This document shows, one piece after another, positions 52,368 through 60,237 of a stretch of DNA of 64,000 nucleotides; positions within the stretch are counted from its first letter, which is position 1; every line of letters starts with the position of its first letter. Position numbers and translations under genes: made by a program. The DNA comes from Aquiluna sp. (GTDB lineage Bacteria; Actinomycetota; Actinomycetes; Actinomycetales; Microbacteriaceae). The notes beneath the pieces are model-generated. The model was not told the DNA's origin. It did not search any database and saw nothing but the letters and a program-made list of their open reading frames with translations. The DNA lies in NCBI GenBank assembly GCA_028095925.1, contig JAOHCW010000002.1:1-64000 (forward strand), in the 5' to 3' direction.

Positions 52368-53134
52368 CTCGCTACCAATACCTCTTTTACCTTTGAGCGC
52401 AGTAGTTGCAGCTGCTTTGAACCAAGCCCCTGAGAGGTTATGACCACGTCGGCTGTGTCGAAACCGGCAAAGGAGCTAAAGCCCTTGACTCCCCACTTCG
52501 AGTGGTCGGCTAGAACCACAAACTTCGCACTGCGCCTGATCACCTCGCGGTTGGTCTCTGCCTCCACGAGGTTTGGCGAGCTAAAGCCAAACTCCGGGTC
52601 CATGCCGTGGGTTCCCATGAAGACAATGTCGAGATTGAACCTGGAGAACACCTCTCCCGCGATATTGCCAACCAGAGAGTCGGTCGGGGTCCTTACTCCT
52701 CCTGTGAGGACGACCGTCTGGTCAGCCCTGGGCTTCTGAGCGAACAGGTCTGAGATGGGGACCGAGTTGGTAACGATGGTTAGTGATGGCACCTCTCGCA
52801 GTCTCTTTGCCAGCGCATAGACCGAGCTTCCTCCCATTAGGGCAACCGCCATCGCGGGTCTGACCATCTCGGCAGCTAGGGCTGCCATGGCATCCTTTGC
52901 GGCCTGCTCTTTCATGGAGTTTGCTGCAAATGGAGGTTCCACGGTCGAGGAGAGAGCGTTTGCCGTTACCCCACCATGGACCTTGTCGACCAGGCCTTGG
53001 GCTGCGAGGGCCTCAACATCCCTGCGAATTGTTACCTCGGAGACTTCCAGAGCTGCGGCAAGATCGGAGATACGCCTAGCACCTGAGGTGCCGACCTCCT
53101 CCAAAATCCGGGCTTTTCGCTGCGCTGCGAGCAT
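52364..53134 (-). CDS. DeoR/GlpR family transcriptional regulator
   Basis: A 256-residue sugar-phosphate-responsive repressor type. The N-terminal winged helix covers about 1-58 (QRKARILEEVGTSGARRISD, VSEVTIRRDVEALAAQGLVD), and the C-terminal DeoRC sensor about 75-235 (GGSSVYALAKRLREVPSLT, VFMGTHGMDPEFGFSSPNL). It is divergent from the alpha-galactosidase/beta-galactosidase genes across a 312-bp regulatory region, so it is the natural candidate to control them; a phosphorylated galactose or tagatose intermediate would be a reasonable effector, by inference only. AGGAGG lies 8 nt before the ATG. Confidence 0.92.
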   Translation of the reverse strand: MLAAQRKARILEEVGTSGARRISDLAAALEVSEVTIRRDVEALAAQGLVDKVHGGVTANALSSTVEPPFAANSMKEQAAKDAMAALAAEMVRPAMAVALMGGSSVYALAKRLREVPSLTIVTNSVPISDLFAQKPRADQTVVLTGGVRTPTDSLVGNIAGEVFSRFNLDIVFMGTHGMDPEFGFSSPNLVEAETNREVIRRSAKFVVLADHSKWGVKGFSSFAGFDTADVVITSQGLGSKQLQLLRSKVKEVLVAS

Positions 53135-53191
53135 TGGTTACCGCCTCCTGACTAAAAAAGATAACTAGGTTTTTGCGAATTTGGCCGTTTT

Positions 53192-53200
53192 GTTACTAAC
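53192..53200. promoter_or_regulatory. short palindrome GTTACTAAC, possible operator
   Basis: GTTA-C-TAAC lies 58 bp upstream of the DeoR-type repressor start, in an AT-rich stretch with T-runs. It is a candidate half of a repressor operator only because of position and symmetry. Confidence 0.25.
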
Positions 53201-53352
53201 GGAATGATTACTTTTGTCGTTTTTAGTTCGAAAAGTTTGGGATTATTGCCTAAGTTCGTTCACACCTAATCATTTGGGTTCAGCAGTGGGTCCAACATCA
53301 GTGACTGGGTTTGGGCGAGCGGACAGGCGCCTGGCCTCGGTGGGGCGCTGAT

Positions 53353-53373
53353 AATTGAATAGCAATTGAGTAG
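53353..53373. repeat. two direct repeats AATTGARTAG with 11-bp period
   Basis: AATTGAATAG (53353-53362) and AATTGAGTAG (53364-53373) are one helical turn apart, directly before the large hairpin upstream of the alpha-galactosidase gene. Possible regulator binding sites. Confidence 0.45.
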
Positions 53374-53406
53374 TTACTGGGCGGAGTCTTTACTCCGCCC
53401 AGTAAC
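53373..53406 (+). promoter_or_regulatory. 15-bp perfect hairpin upstream of the galactosidase operon
   Basis: GTTACTGGGCGGAGT / ACTCCGCCCAGTAAC with a 4-nt CTTT loop, 40 bp before the GTG at 53447. No T-run follows on either strand, so it is not a plain terminator. Together with 53135-53372, which holds no gene, it makes up the divergent control region between the repressor and operon. Confidence 0.75.
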
Positions 53407-53446
53407 GTATTCAAACTAGAGACAACGAATGTTTCGAGGTAGGTAA

Positions 53447-55561
53447 GTGACTCTCCCCAAGACCGCCAGCATTGCCCAGGCAGGCACTCAGGTCATTTTT
53501 GATTTTTCATCCTCCACCCCGCAGATCCTGCACTGGGGCAGTGACCTTGGGAATCAAGCGGTCGATCAACTCAGGGCCGCAAGCGTTCAACCCGCCGCTC
53601 ATGCGGAGCTAGATGAGCATCACTTTGAGGGGATCTGGCGAGAAAACGCTCGCGGCTTTATTTCGCGTCCGGCACTCTTGGGCCACCGCCTAGGTAAAGA
53701 CTTCTCGCAGCTTTTTGAGCTTGTTGACGTGGCTTTGACGGAGTCCTCCATGGTTGCCACCAGCAGGGACGAGCGGGCGGGTCTTGAGGTCAAGGCAAGT
53801 TTCGTTTTTGTCGGTTCTGGGGTTTTGGAGATTCGCCAAGAGTTAAAGAACCTAGGCAGCGAGAGTTACTCGCTTGAGGCTCTCGAGGTGTTCCTGCCGC
53901 TACCTGACAGTGTTTCTGAGTCCATGGATTTTGCAGGGCGTTGGGTGAAGGAGCGTCAGCCCCATCGCAGGCAAATCCAGCCTGGGACTTGGGTTAGGGA
54001 AGAGCGCGAGGGTCGCTCGAGCCATGACTACACGATCTTGCAGCTTGCGATGACCAAAGGAGCGAATTACCAGCTCGGAGAGGTCTGGTCGATGGGGGTT
54101 GGGTTCTCGGGCAACTCTCGGCACTCAGTTGAAAGACATCAGTCCGGGAGAACCTACATCTCTGCTGGTGAGCTGCTGCTTCCAGGAGAGGTCATTCTCG
54201 AAGGCGGTGAAACTCACAGTGCACCTAGCGTCTATGCGATTCACTCCGCGGAGGGTATCGACGGCATCTCTCACCGCAGCTACAGCTGGCTCAGGGGCAG
54301 AAAAGAGCACCCTTCAAACATCAGGCCCAGGCCTCTCACTTTGAACGTTTGGGAGGCTGTGTATTTCGATCACAACCTCGAGAAGCTCTCTGAGCTTGCC
54401 GATGTCGCCCAGGAGATTGGCGTTGAGCGCTTCGTTTTGGACGATGGTTGGTTCGGGTCAAGGCGCGATGACACCCAGGGTCTTGGTGATTGGCAGATCT
54501 CCGATGAGGTTTGGCCGGAGGGTCTCGGGGCTCTCATTGAGAAGGTCAAGGCCTCGGGTATGGAGTTTGGGCTCTGGTTTGAGGGGGAGATGCTCAACCC
54601 CGACAGCGATGTTTATAGGGCACATCCGGATTGGATTCTCAAGGTCGGAGACCGCGTGCCACCGGAGGGAAGACGGCAACACGTTGTTGACCTCACCAAC
54701 CCAGGTGCATACAGCTACATTCTCGAAGCGGTCGACAAGGTTCTCAGTGACTATGACATTGCCTATATCAAGTGGGATCACAACAAGTTCCTGCTTGAGC
54801 CCGCGAGCAATGATCGCCCAGCTGTCCACGAGCAGACCCTCGCCATCTATGAGCTCTTTGCTGAGCTGAAGAGGCGCCACCCAGGCCTTGAGATCGAGTC
54901 CTGTTCATCGGGTGGCGGTCGTATCGACCTCGGCATGGCTCAGGCCGCAGATAGGTTCTGGACCTCTGACTGCAATGACGCGCTCGAGCGGCAATTTATT
55001 CAGCGCTATACCCAGATTGCGATTCCTCCCGAGATGCTGGGAAGCCACATCGGACCCACCCAGTCGCACACAACCGGCAGGGTGCACTCTCTTAGTTTCC
55101 GGGCAATTACCGCGCTCTTCGGGCATGCCGGTCTCGAGTGGGACGTCACCAAAACCACTTCCGAAGAGCGCAAGCTTCTGGCCTCTTGGAGTCAGTACTA
55201 CAAGGCCAACCGAGAGCTGCTGCACACCGGCAAGATGATTCGGGTTGAGCAGACCGATGATGCCAGCTTTGTCCACGGTGTTGTTTCGCAAGATCGCTCG
55301 CGTGCGTTATTTGCGTGGGTTACGCTCGCGGGCCAGGCCGGCTCTAGGCCGAACGCGATTTGTTTCGAGGGGCTAGATCCACTGAAGGCCTACCTGGCAA
55401 AGGCCGCATTCCCTGCCGGCGAGCCAGCTTTCACCCAGCGCACCAACGTTGCTTGGTTTGAGGGGGTCAAGATGACCGGTGAGGCTCTTAGAACAGTGGG
55501 ACTTAGGAGCCCAATTATGAACCCAGAAAATGCACTACTAATCGAGATCGAGGAGATCTAA
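53447..55561 (+). CDS. alpha-galactosidase, GH36 family
   Basis: Hydrolyses alpha-1,6-galactosides such as melibiose or raffinose. A beta-rich N-terminal domain (about 1-300) leads to a TIM barrel and a C-terminal beta domain; 704 residues is normal for GH36. The nucleophile D444 is in AYIKWDHNKFLL and the acid/base D508 in FWTSDCNDALERQ; VLDDGWFGSRRDD and CSSGGGRIDLGMAQ are also characteristic. No signal peptide, so it acts in the cytoplasm on imported sugars. GTG start with GAGG upstream. Its stop overlaps the GH42 start by one base (TAATG), so the two are one operon. Confidence 0.95.
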   Translation: MTLPKTASIAQAGTQVIFDFSSSTPQILHWGSDLGNQAVDQLRAASVQPAAHAELDEHHFEGIWRENARGFISRPALLGHRLGKDFSQLFELVDVALTESSMVATSRDERAGLEVKASFVFVGSGVLEIRQELKNLGSESYSLEALEVFLPLPDSVSESMDFAGRWVKERQPHRRQIQPGTWVREEREGRSSHDYTILQLAMTKGANYQLGEVWSMGVGFSGNSRHSVERHQSGRTYISAGELLLPGEVILEGGETHSAPSVYAIHSAEGIDGISHRSYSWLRGRKEHPSNIRPRPLTLNVWEAVYFDHNLEKLSELADVAQEIGVERFVLDDGWFGSRRDDTQGLGDWQISDEVWPEGLGALIEKVKASGMEFGLWFEGEMLNPDSDVYRAHPDWILKVGDRVPPEGRRQHVVDLTNPGAYSYILEAVDKVLSDYDIAYIKWDHNKFLLEPASNDRPAVHEQTLAIYELFAELKRRHPGLEIESCSSGGGRIDLGMAQAADRFWTSDCNDALERQFIQRYTQIAIPPEMLGSHIGPTQSHTTGRVHSLSFRAITALFGHAGLEWDVTKTTSEERKLLASWSQYYKANRELLHTGKMIRVEQTDDASFVHGVVSQDRSRALFAWVTLAGQAGSRPNAICFEGLDPLKAYLAKAAFPAGEPAFTQRTNVAWFEGVKMTGEALRTVGLRSPIMNPENALLIEIEEI

Positions 55562-57459
55562 TGCTGAACCTAGGAAAACTCCACTTCGGCGGCGACTACA
55601 ACCCTGAGCAGTGGCCAAAGGATGTCTGGAAGCAGGACATTGAGCTGATGCAGAAGGCCGGAGTAAACCTCGTGTCTCTAGGAATTTTCTCCTGGGCCAA
55701 GATCGAACGCAGCGATGGCGATTACCACTTTGACTGGCTAGACGAGGCAATGGAGCTTCTCCACGAGGGCGGGATATCTGTTGACATGGCTACCGCAACA
55801 GCCTCTCCTCCCGCGTGGCTGTCAATGGCAAACCCGGAGATGCGGGCGGTCAACTTCGATGGGGTTCAGCTCTCTCACGGTGGCAGGCAGAACTACTGCG
55901 CTGCAAGCAGCGTTTATCGCCAGAAGGCCGATGCGCTAGTGGAGCAGATTGCATCGCGCTATGCCAAGCACCCAGCGGTTGTGATGTGGCACATCAATAA
56001 CGAGTACGGTTGCCACGCTCCATACTGCTTCTGCGAAAACAGTCGGCAGGCATTTGTTGCATGGCTGAAGGAGCGCTACAGCTCATTGGACGAACTCAAC
56101 GCCTCCTGGGGAACTGACTTTTGGTCACAGCGCTACTACGACTGGGACGAGTTGGTGGTTCCGAAGCGGACTCCAGATGGCACGCACCCAAACCCAGGTC
56201 AGCAGATTGACTTCAAGCGCTTCACCTCGGAGCTCACTCTCGACCTATACAAGATGGAGCGGGACATCATTCGGAAGCACGATTCGGTGCACCCGATCAC
56301 CACAAACTTCATGTCCATGAAGTTCACCTACGCAATGGACTACTGGAAGTGGTCAAGGGAGATGGACTTTGTATCTACCGACCACTACCTCGCTCAGCAC
56401 GATCCTGATAACCACATCGATCTCGCTCAGCAGGCCGATCTGACCCGCGGGTTCGCGAGCGGTAAGCAGTGGCTTCTCATGGAGCACAGCACCAGCGCGG
56501 TGAATTGGCAGCCTCGCAACTATGCGAAGACTCCTGGCCAGGAAAAGCGCAACAGCGCCAGCTTTGTAGCCAGGGGCAGTCAAGGCGTGATGTATTTCCA
56601 GTGGCGACAGTCGCAAGCTGGATCGGAGCGTTTCCACAGCGCCCTTGTTCCGCACGCCGGCGAGGACACCAGGGTATTTAGAGAGGTGAGTGAACTTGGA
56701 AACTGGCTTGCTGAAAACCCTGGGGTCGCAGATTACCCAACCGATAGGGCAGACGTGGCCATGGTTTATGACTATGAGCAGTTTTGGGCTCTGATGCAGG
56801 CTAATTTGCCGACGCAGGACATTAGCTACGCCGATACGGTCGCGAAAATCTACCGCTCATTCTGGGAGAACGGCACCCGCGTCGACTTTGTGCCGGGGGA
56901 TGTCGATCTTGAGACTCTAAAGCAGTACAAGCTTGTCGTGCTCCCCATGGTTCACATGCTCTCCGAACAGGAGGAGCAGGTTTATCACGACTTTGTCGCT
57001 CAGGGAGGAAACATCCTCATTTCCTACTTCAGCAATATTGCCGACAGAACTCTGCGCGTGAAGCTTGGTGGCTACGGCGGCAAGCTTGTTCGCGATCTGG
57101 CTGGGGTCTATGTCGAAGAGTTCTACCCGCTTCGTGAGGGCCAAGGCAAGCTATCTAACGGCTACGAAATTGGGCTCTGGAGCGAGCTATCCAGGGCGGA
57201 GGGTGCCGAGGTCATTGCAAGCTTTGAGGCAACCGATGTCGATGGTTCGCCAGCGCTCACAGTCCGCGATCACTCTGGGGCCAAGGTTTGGTATCAGGGC
57301 ACAGAGCTTTCTCTCAGCAGCCAAAAGAAGTTCTTGGGAGAAATCTGTTCTCAGCTCGGCGTCAGCTCCGAGGGGGGCGGTAGCACCGAAGTTGTGAGGC
57401 GAGGCCCCTTCAAATTCGAGATTGACCACAAGGCCAACACCGTGAGCCTCTCAAGTTGA
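55561..57459 (+). CDS. beta-galactosidase, GH42 family
   Basis: Cytoplasmic enzyme of 632 residues cleaving beta-galactosides. The barrel starts FGGDYNPEQWPKDVWKQDI; the acid/base E148 is in WHINNEYGCHAPYC, followed by the CxxC-like zinc cluster region seen in many GH42 enzymes, and the nucleophile E308 in LLMEHSTSAVNWQ. The trimerisation domain (about 390-580) and a small C-terminal domain complete it. It is translated with the GH36 gene, so galactosides of both anomers are handled by one message under the divergent DeoR-type regulator. No dedicated transporter gene is attached to this operon in the window. Confidence 0.95.
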   Translation: MLNLGKLHFGGDYNPEQWPKDVWKQDIELMQKAGVNLVSLGIFSWAKIERSDGDYHFDWLDEAMELLHEGGISVDMATATASPPAWLSMANPEMRAVNFDGVQLSHGGRQNYCAASSVYRQKADALVEQIASRYAKHPAVVMWHINNEYGCHAPYCFCENSRQAFVAWLKERYSSLDELNASWGTDFWSQRYYDWDELVVPKRTPDGTHPNPGQQIDFKRFTSELTLDLYKMERDIIRKHDSVHPITTNFMSMKFTYAMDYWKWSREMDFVSTDHYLAQHDPDNHIDLAQQADLTRGFASGKQWLLMEHSTSAVNWQPRNYAKTPGQEKRNSASFVARGSQGVMYFQWRQSQAGSERFHSALVPHAGEDTRVFREVSELGNWLAENPGVADYPTDRADVAMVYDYEQFWALMQANLPTQDISYADTVAKIYRSFWENGTRVDFVPGDVDLETLKQYKLVVLPMVHMLSEQEEQVYHDFVAQGGNILISYFSNIADRTLRVKLGGYGGKLVRDLAGVYVEEFYPLREGQGKLSNGYEIGLWSELSRAEGAEVIASFEATDVDGSPALTVRDHSGAKVWYQGTELSLSSQKKFLGEICSQLGVSSEGGGSTEVVRRGPFKFEIDHKANTVSLSS

Positions 57460-57475
57460 TTCTTTGAATTCGCAG

Positions 57476-57497
57476 GAGCCCCATGGGCTCACTCTTT
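57476..57497 (+). terminator. likely terminator after the galactosidase operon
   Basis: GAGCCC-CAT-GGGCTC (6-bp stem, 3-nt loop) then ACTCTTT, 16 nt after the GH42 stop. The T-run is short, so efficiency is uncertain. Confidence 0.55.
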
Positions 57498-57562
57498 AGG
57501 TAGCCAGGATTGACTTATTCACACCTCGAGAGGCACGTCTTCTTAGTGTGATTCAGATTAGC

Positions 57563-57568
57563 TAGATT
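57563..57568 (+). promoter_or_regulatory. -10 element of the toxin-antitoxin operon (leaderless)
   Basis: TAGATT ends 6 nt before ATG 57575, the spacing seen at other leaderless genes. Confidence 0.5.
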
Positions 57569-57574
57569 GAGAGT

Positions 57575-57847
57575 ATGTCTAGCTTTTACTACAATTGTGG
57601 TAACCCTGAATTGGAGACCACTTTGAACACCTCATCTGTACGAATTGCAACTGATCTTCTCGATGCGGCCAGACTTGCGGCCAAGGTTGAACATAGAACA
57701 CTTCAGGGTCAACTCGAATATTGGGCTCGTGTTGGGAAGGCTGGTCTTGAAAACCCGGATCTGCCAATCGACTTTGTCTCTGAGTCTCTTGCTTCCCTAG
57801 CTGAACCTCGAGCGGAAGCACTGCCCTTCATACCTCGCTCATCGTGA
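57575..57847 (+). CDS. ParD-like antitoxin
   Basis: A 90-residue protein from ATG 57575, which is 6 nt after a TAGATT hexamer. From residue 17 it matches the ParD-like antitoxin family: NTSSVRIATDLLDAARLAAK, then HRTLQGQLEYWARVGKAGLE, a ribbon-helix-helix-type DNA-binding part. A TTG at 57623 with GGAG upstream could give a 74-residue form starting at this core. The antitoxin would neutralise the following RelE/ParE-like toxin and repress the operon. The toxin start overlaps its stop by 4 nt. Confidence 0.8.
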   Translation: MSSFYYNCGNPELETTLNTSSVRIATDLLDAARLAAKVEHRTLQGQLEYWARVGKAGLENPDLPIDFVSESLASLAEPRAEALPFIPRSS

Positions 57848-58119
57848 GTTGGGCGATCAGGCAAACTCGAAGGTTTCTTCGCACCTACAAGAGGTTGCAT
57901 ACGAATCAGGTCCTCGAGGTGAATCAGGCCATTGAAGCGGTGGCTGAAAATCCTCTTTTGGGAGAACCGAAGAAGGGAGATCTAAAACGCCTGAGAGTCC
58001 AAAAATTTTCGTGCTTGGGTCAGCAGCTGCTTCTCGGTTACTCGCTCGAAACCGAAGTCAAATTGATTTGCTTGGAAGCTTTGGGATCCCACGAGAATTG
58101 TTACAGAGACGCGAAGTGA
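57844..58119 (+). CDS. RelE/ParE-family toxin
   Basis: A 91-residue basic protein with the RelE/ParE fold pattern: AIRQTRRFLRTYKRLHTNQ, VNQAIEAVAENPLLGEPKKG, DLKRLRVQKFSCLGQQLLLG and the C-terminal ICLEALGSHENCYRD. Members either cleave mRNA at the ribosome (RelE) or poison gyrase (ParE); this cannot be settled by eye. The GTG start overlaps the antitoxin stop (GTGA). The module sits between the galactosidase terminator and a tRNA-Leu gene, a typical place for an acquired cassette. Confidence 0.82.
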   Translation: MSWAIRQTRRFLRTYKRLHTNQVLEVNQAIEAVAENPLLGEPKKGDLKRLRVQKFSCLGQQLLLGYSLETEVKLICLEALGSHENCYRDAK

Positions 58120-58133
58120 ATCGAGGTTTGTTG

Positions 58134-58215
58134 TGCGGGTGAAGGGACTTGAACCCCCACGCCTCGCGGCGCCAGAACCTAAATCTGGTGCGTCTGCCAA
58201 TTTCGCCACACCCGC
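58134..58215 (-). tRNA. tRNA-Leu (anticodon UAG)
   Basis: On the minus strand a perfect 7-bp acceptor stem GCGGGTG/CACCCGC, anticodon stem CCAGA/TCTGG with loop TTTAGGT (anticodon UAG), a long class II variable arm (CGCCGCGAGGCG), and a T arm GGGGG-TTCAAGT-CCCTT (one pair imperfect). Discriminator A; CCA is not encoded. It decodes CUA and has normal leucine-tRNA architecture, unlike the UAA tRNA at 6847. Confidence 0.93.
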
Positions 58216-58296
58216 TAGAACGTCAATAGCCTAATGGGTTTCGGAGGCTGTGGAAAACCCGAGGCACTTTTTTGATGGTGATGCCATTGTTCAGCC

Positions 58297-58668
58297 ATGA
58301 ATTTGTCCGAGGTACTAGATCGCTCCAGAGAACTTGTTCGTTCGCGGGGCTTAGATCCTGCTTTTGCAGCCGTCCAGGCCGTTGACGAGCTTGCTGAGGG
58401 ATTCTCTGAGCCAATCGATGAGGAGCGGCTAATTGCTGAAGCAAACCTTGAACTTAGTGGGTTTGGAGTCATTCAACCCTTCCTCGACGATCCCTCTCAA
58501 CTTCCCCTACTGGTGGCGACCAAAGTCCAGGAGCTCTCTACTCCTTGGCAAAAGAGTGCCGAGCACAGGTTCAGCTGCCAACCTTGCGCGGCAGGCGGGC
58601 TTGCCACGCTTGAGATTGCAGTCGGCAATGCTTTGGCAGTTCAGGTTGCAGGTCTGGAGCCGGGGTGA
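58297..58668 (+). pseudogene. truncated TadA/CpaF-like pilus ATPase N-terminus
   Basis: A 123-residue frame. The first about 70 residues look like the N-terminal helical part of Tad/Flp pilus ATPases (LVRSRGLDPAFAAVQAVDEL, then IAEANLELSGFGVIQPFLDD, the counterpart of the family's GxGPLxPLLxDP). The rest does not continue into the ATPase core: no Walker A or B motif follows within the frame. The remaining residues are unlike any family I know. CpaF proteins are about 400 residues, so this is most likely a deletion relic. Its stop still overlaps the next gene start (GTGA), so it may be translated. Confidence 0.55.
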
Positions 58669-59048
58669 GCGATCGCGGTTCAGTAGCTCCGCTCGTTGCC
58701 GGCTACCTCACGCTGATACTTTTAGCAGCGTTCGGAGCTTTAGCAGTTGGGGCGGGAATCATTGCCGGCCACCGTATCCAGGTCGTGGCTGACTTTGCCG
58801 TCCTCTACTCACATGATCGAGCAGTTGTTGCGGGCATACCTGAAGTGAGTGCTTTGCGGCGGGAGCTGCAGTACTTCTTAAGCCGAGCAAGATCTGCGCA
58901 AAGTCTTGAAATAGTGGTTGCAGAGATAGCTGCAGCGGACGAGGTTAGTGAGTTGCGATTGTGCGCTCGGTATCGAGAGGTGCTCTTTGGTATTGATAGC
59001 TACTTAATTTGCAAGAACTCAAGAGCGAAAAGCTATCTAGTTCCTTAG
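58665..59048 (+). CDS. TadE/TadG-like pilus-locus protein (Rv3654c-like), probably degenerate
   Basis: A 127-residue protein with one N-terminal membrane segment (RGSVAPLVAGYLTLILLAAF, continuing to about residue 32). A following QVVADFAVLYSHDRAVVAG corresponds to the usual Ala-rich AADLAALAAA motif of the family found at the end of actinobacterial Tad loci, but it is altered. The C-terminal half shows no family. Overlap with the CpaF-like fragment preserves the gene order of a Tad locus with the middle genes missing. Role unknown. Confidence 0.55.
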   Translation: MSDRGSVAPLVAGYLTLILLAAFGALAVGAGIIAGHRIQVVADFAVLYSHDRAVVAGIPEVSALRRELQYFLSRARSAQSLEIVVAEIAAADEVSELRLCARYREVLFGIDSYLICKNSRAKSYLVP

Positions 59049-60233
59049 TTACTGCTCTTTTTTATCGGGGGCGTAGATGGGTATGTAGCGCCAAAACAGG
59101 AATGCCCCGACAAAGTTCAACAGGCCTGTGGCTGCAAGGGCTCCGGCTAAGCCGATGCTCGCCGTCAACACCGAAATCATTGCCGGCGCAATGGCCACCC
59201 CTCCCGAGGTGAGCATTCTGAAAGATGCGAGGAATTCGCTCCTTGCGCCCGGCGGTGACAGGTCGGCACCAAGGATCATGTTGATCCCGGCTGAAACCGC
59301 ATTTGCCAATGCGGTTACCGAGGCCATAATCCAGAACGTGGCCACGTCTGTGACCATGAACGAGAAAAGGTAGGTGGTGCCAAGGGCCAAAAGTGTTGGC
59401 ACCGAGGACCAAAACTTCCCGTAGCGGGCCATGATGATGCCAGAGAGGTAGAACAGCGAGAAGTCGATAAACCCGGTGATTCCGAAGATAAACGAGGTCT
59501 CAGCAGGGTCTATCTGGAGCTGAATGGCGAGTAGTGGCAGCCCGATGAGTCTTATGGTTCTGCCAGCACTGATGATTGCAGAGGCCACTCCGAGCGTTGC
59601 GAGTTTGGGTGCCTCACGCTTTGCGACGGCCCAGATGTTTCCGGCCTGGCCAGAGGGAGAGGTGCTGAGTCTTGTTGTCGGCACTGAGAAGACCGCGGCA
59701 CCTGCCGCAAGGCACATCACACCTGCTGCCAGATAGCCGAACTCGACGCCGTAGAGAGCAATGAAGGCGGAGCCAATCACTGGTCCGATTGCCATGCCGC
59801 CTCGGAACATGCCCCCCAGCAGTGACATCGACTTAGGCCTGTGCTCCGGAGGTACTAACTCCGCGAGTAGTGAGTGCCTGGCCAGGCCGAACAACGAGTG
59901 CGCAGCACCAAAACCAAGGGCTGCGACTATCAGGCTCAGATAGCCAAGGTGAAGGAATGCAAGCAGGGTGCTGAGAGCACCGAGGGCTGTGCCAAGAAGC
60001 ATTGATCGGCGCTCGCCAAGCTTGGTGTTTATCCAAGAAGCCGGGATTTCAAAGACCATAGTGCCGACCATTAGCACCGTTGTTACGACTGCGGCCTCTG
60101 CCAGGGAGTAGCCGTAGCCAACCGCAGTCACGGGCAAAATGGGCAGCAGAGCACCCTCTGCGGCTGTGATTAGAAGTGAAGGAAGGTAGACGGGGGCGGC
60201 AAGACCGCGCTTTCTAAACCTGTCTTCACTCAC
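59049..60233 (-). CDS. MFS transporter
   Basis: A 12-helix carrier of about 394 residues from GTG 60233. It starts with a short basic tail (SEDRFRKRGLAAPVYLPSLL), and the loop 2-3 motif appears as SWINTKLGERRSMLLG. The arrangement GLARHSLLAELVPPEHRPKSMSLLGG between helices 4 and 6 is typical of drug or sugar efflux carriers. Substrate unknown. The longest frame begins at 60272 inside the EamA gene; GTG 60233, a few bases after the EamA stop at 60238, is preferred. Its stop abuts the TadE-like gene stop. Confidence 0.85.
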   Translation of the reverse strand: MSEDRFRKRGLAAPVYLPSLLITAAEGALLPILPVTAVGYGYSLAEAAVVTTVLMVGTMVFEIPASWINTKLGERRSMLLGTALGALSTLLAFLHLGYLSLIVAALGFGAAHSLFGLARHSLLAELVPPEHRPKSMSLLGGMFRGGMAIGPVIGSAFIALYGVEFGYLAAGVMCLAAGAAVFSVPTTRLSTSPSGQAGNIWAVAKREAPKLATLGVASAIISAGRTIRLIGLPLLAIQLQIDPAETSFIFGITGFIDFSLFYLSGIIMARYGKFWSSVPTLLALGTTYLFSFMVTDVATFWIMASVTALANAVSAGINMILGADLSPPGARSEFLASFRMLTSGGVAIAPAMISVLTASIGLAGALAATGLLNFVGAFLFWRYIPIYAPDKKEQ

Positions 60234-60237
60234 CTGG

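Noticed and set aside
58433-58792. 119-residue frame overlapping the CpaF-like fragment in another frame, considered as a frameshifted continuation
   Set aside because: It contains no ATPase motifs, so a simple frameshift does not restore a CpaF protein; deletion is the better explanation.
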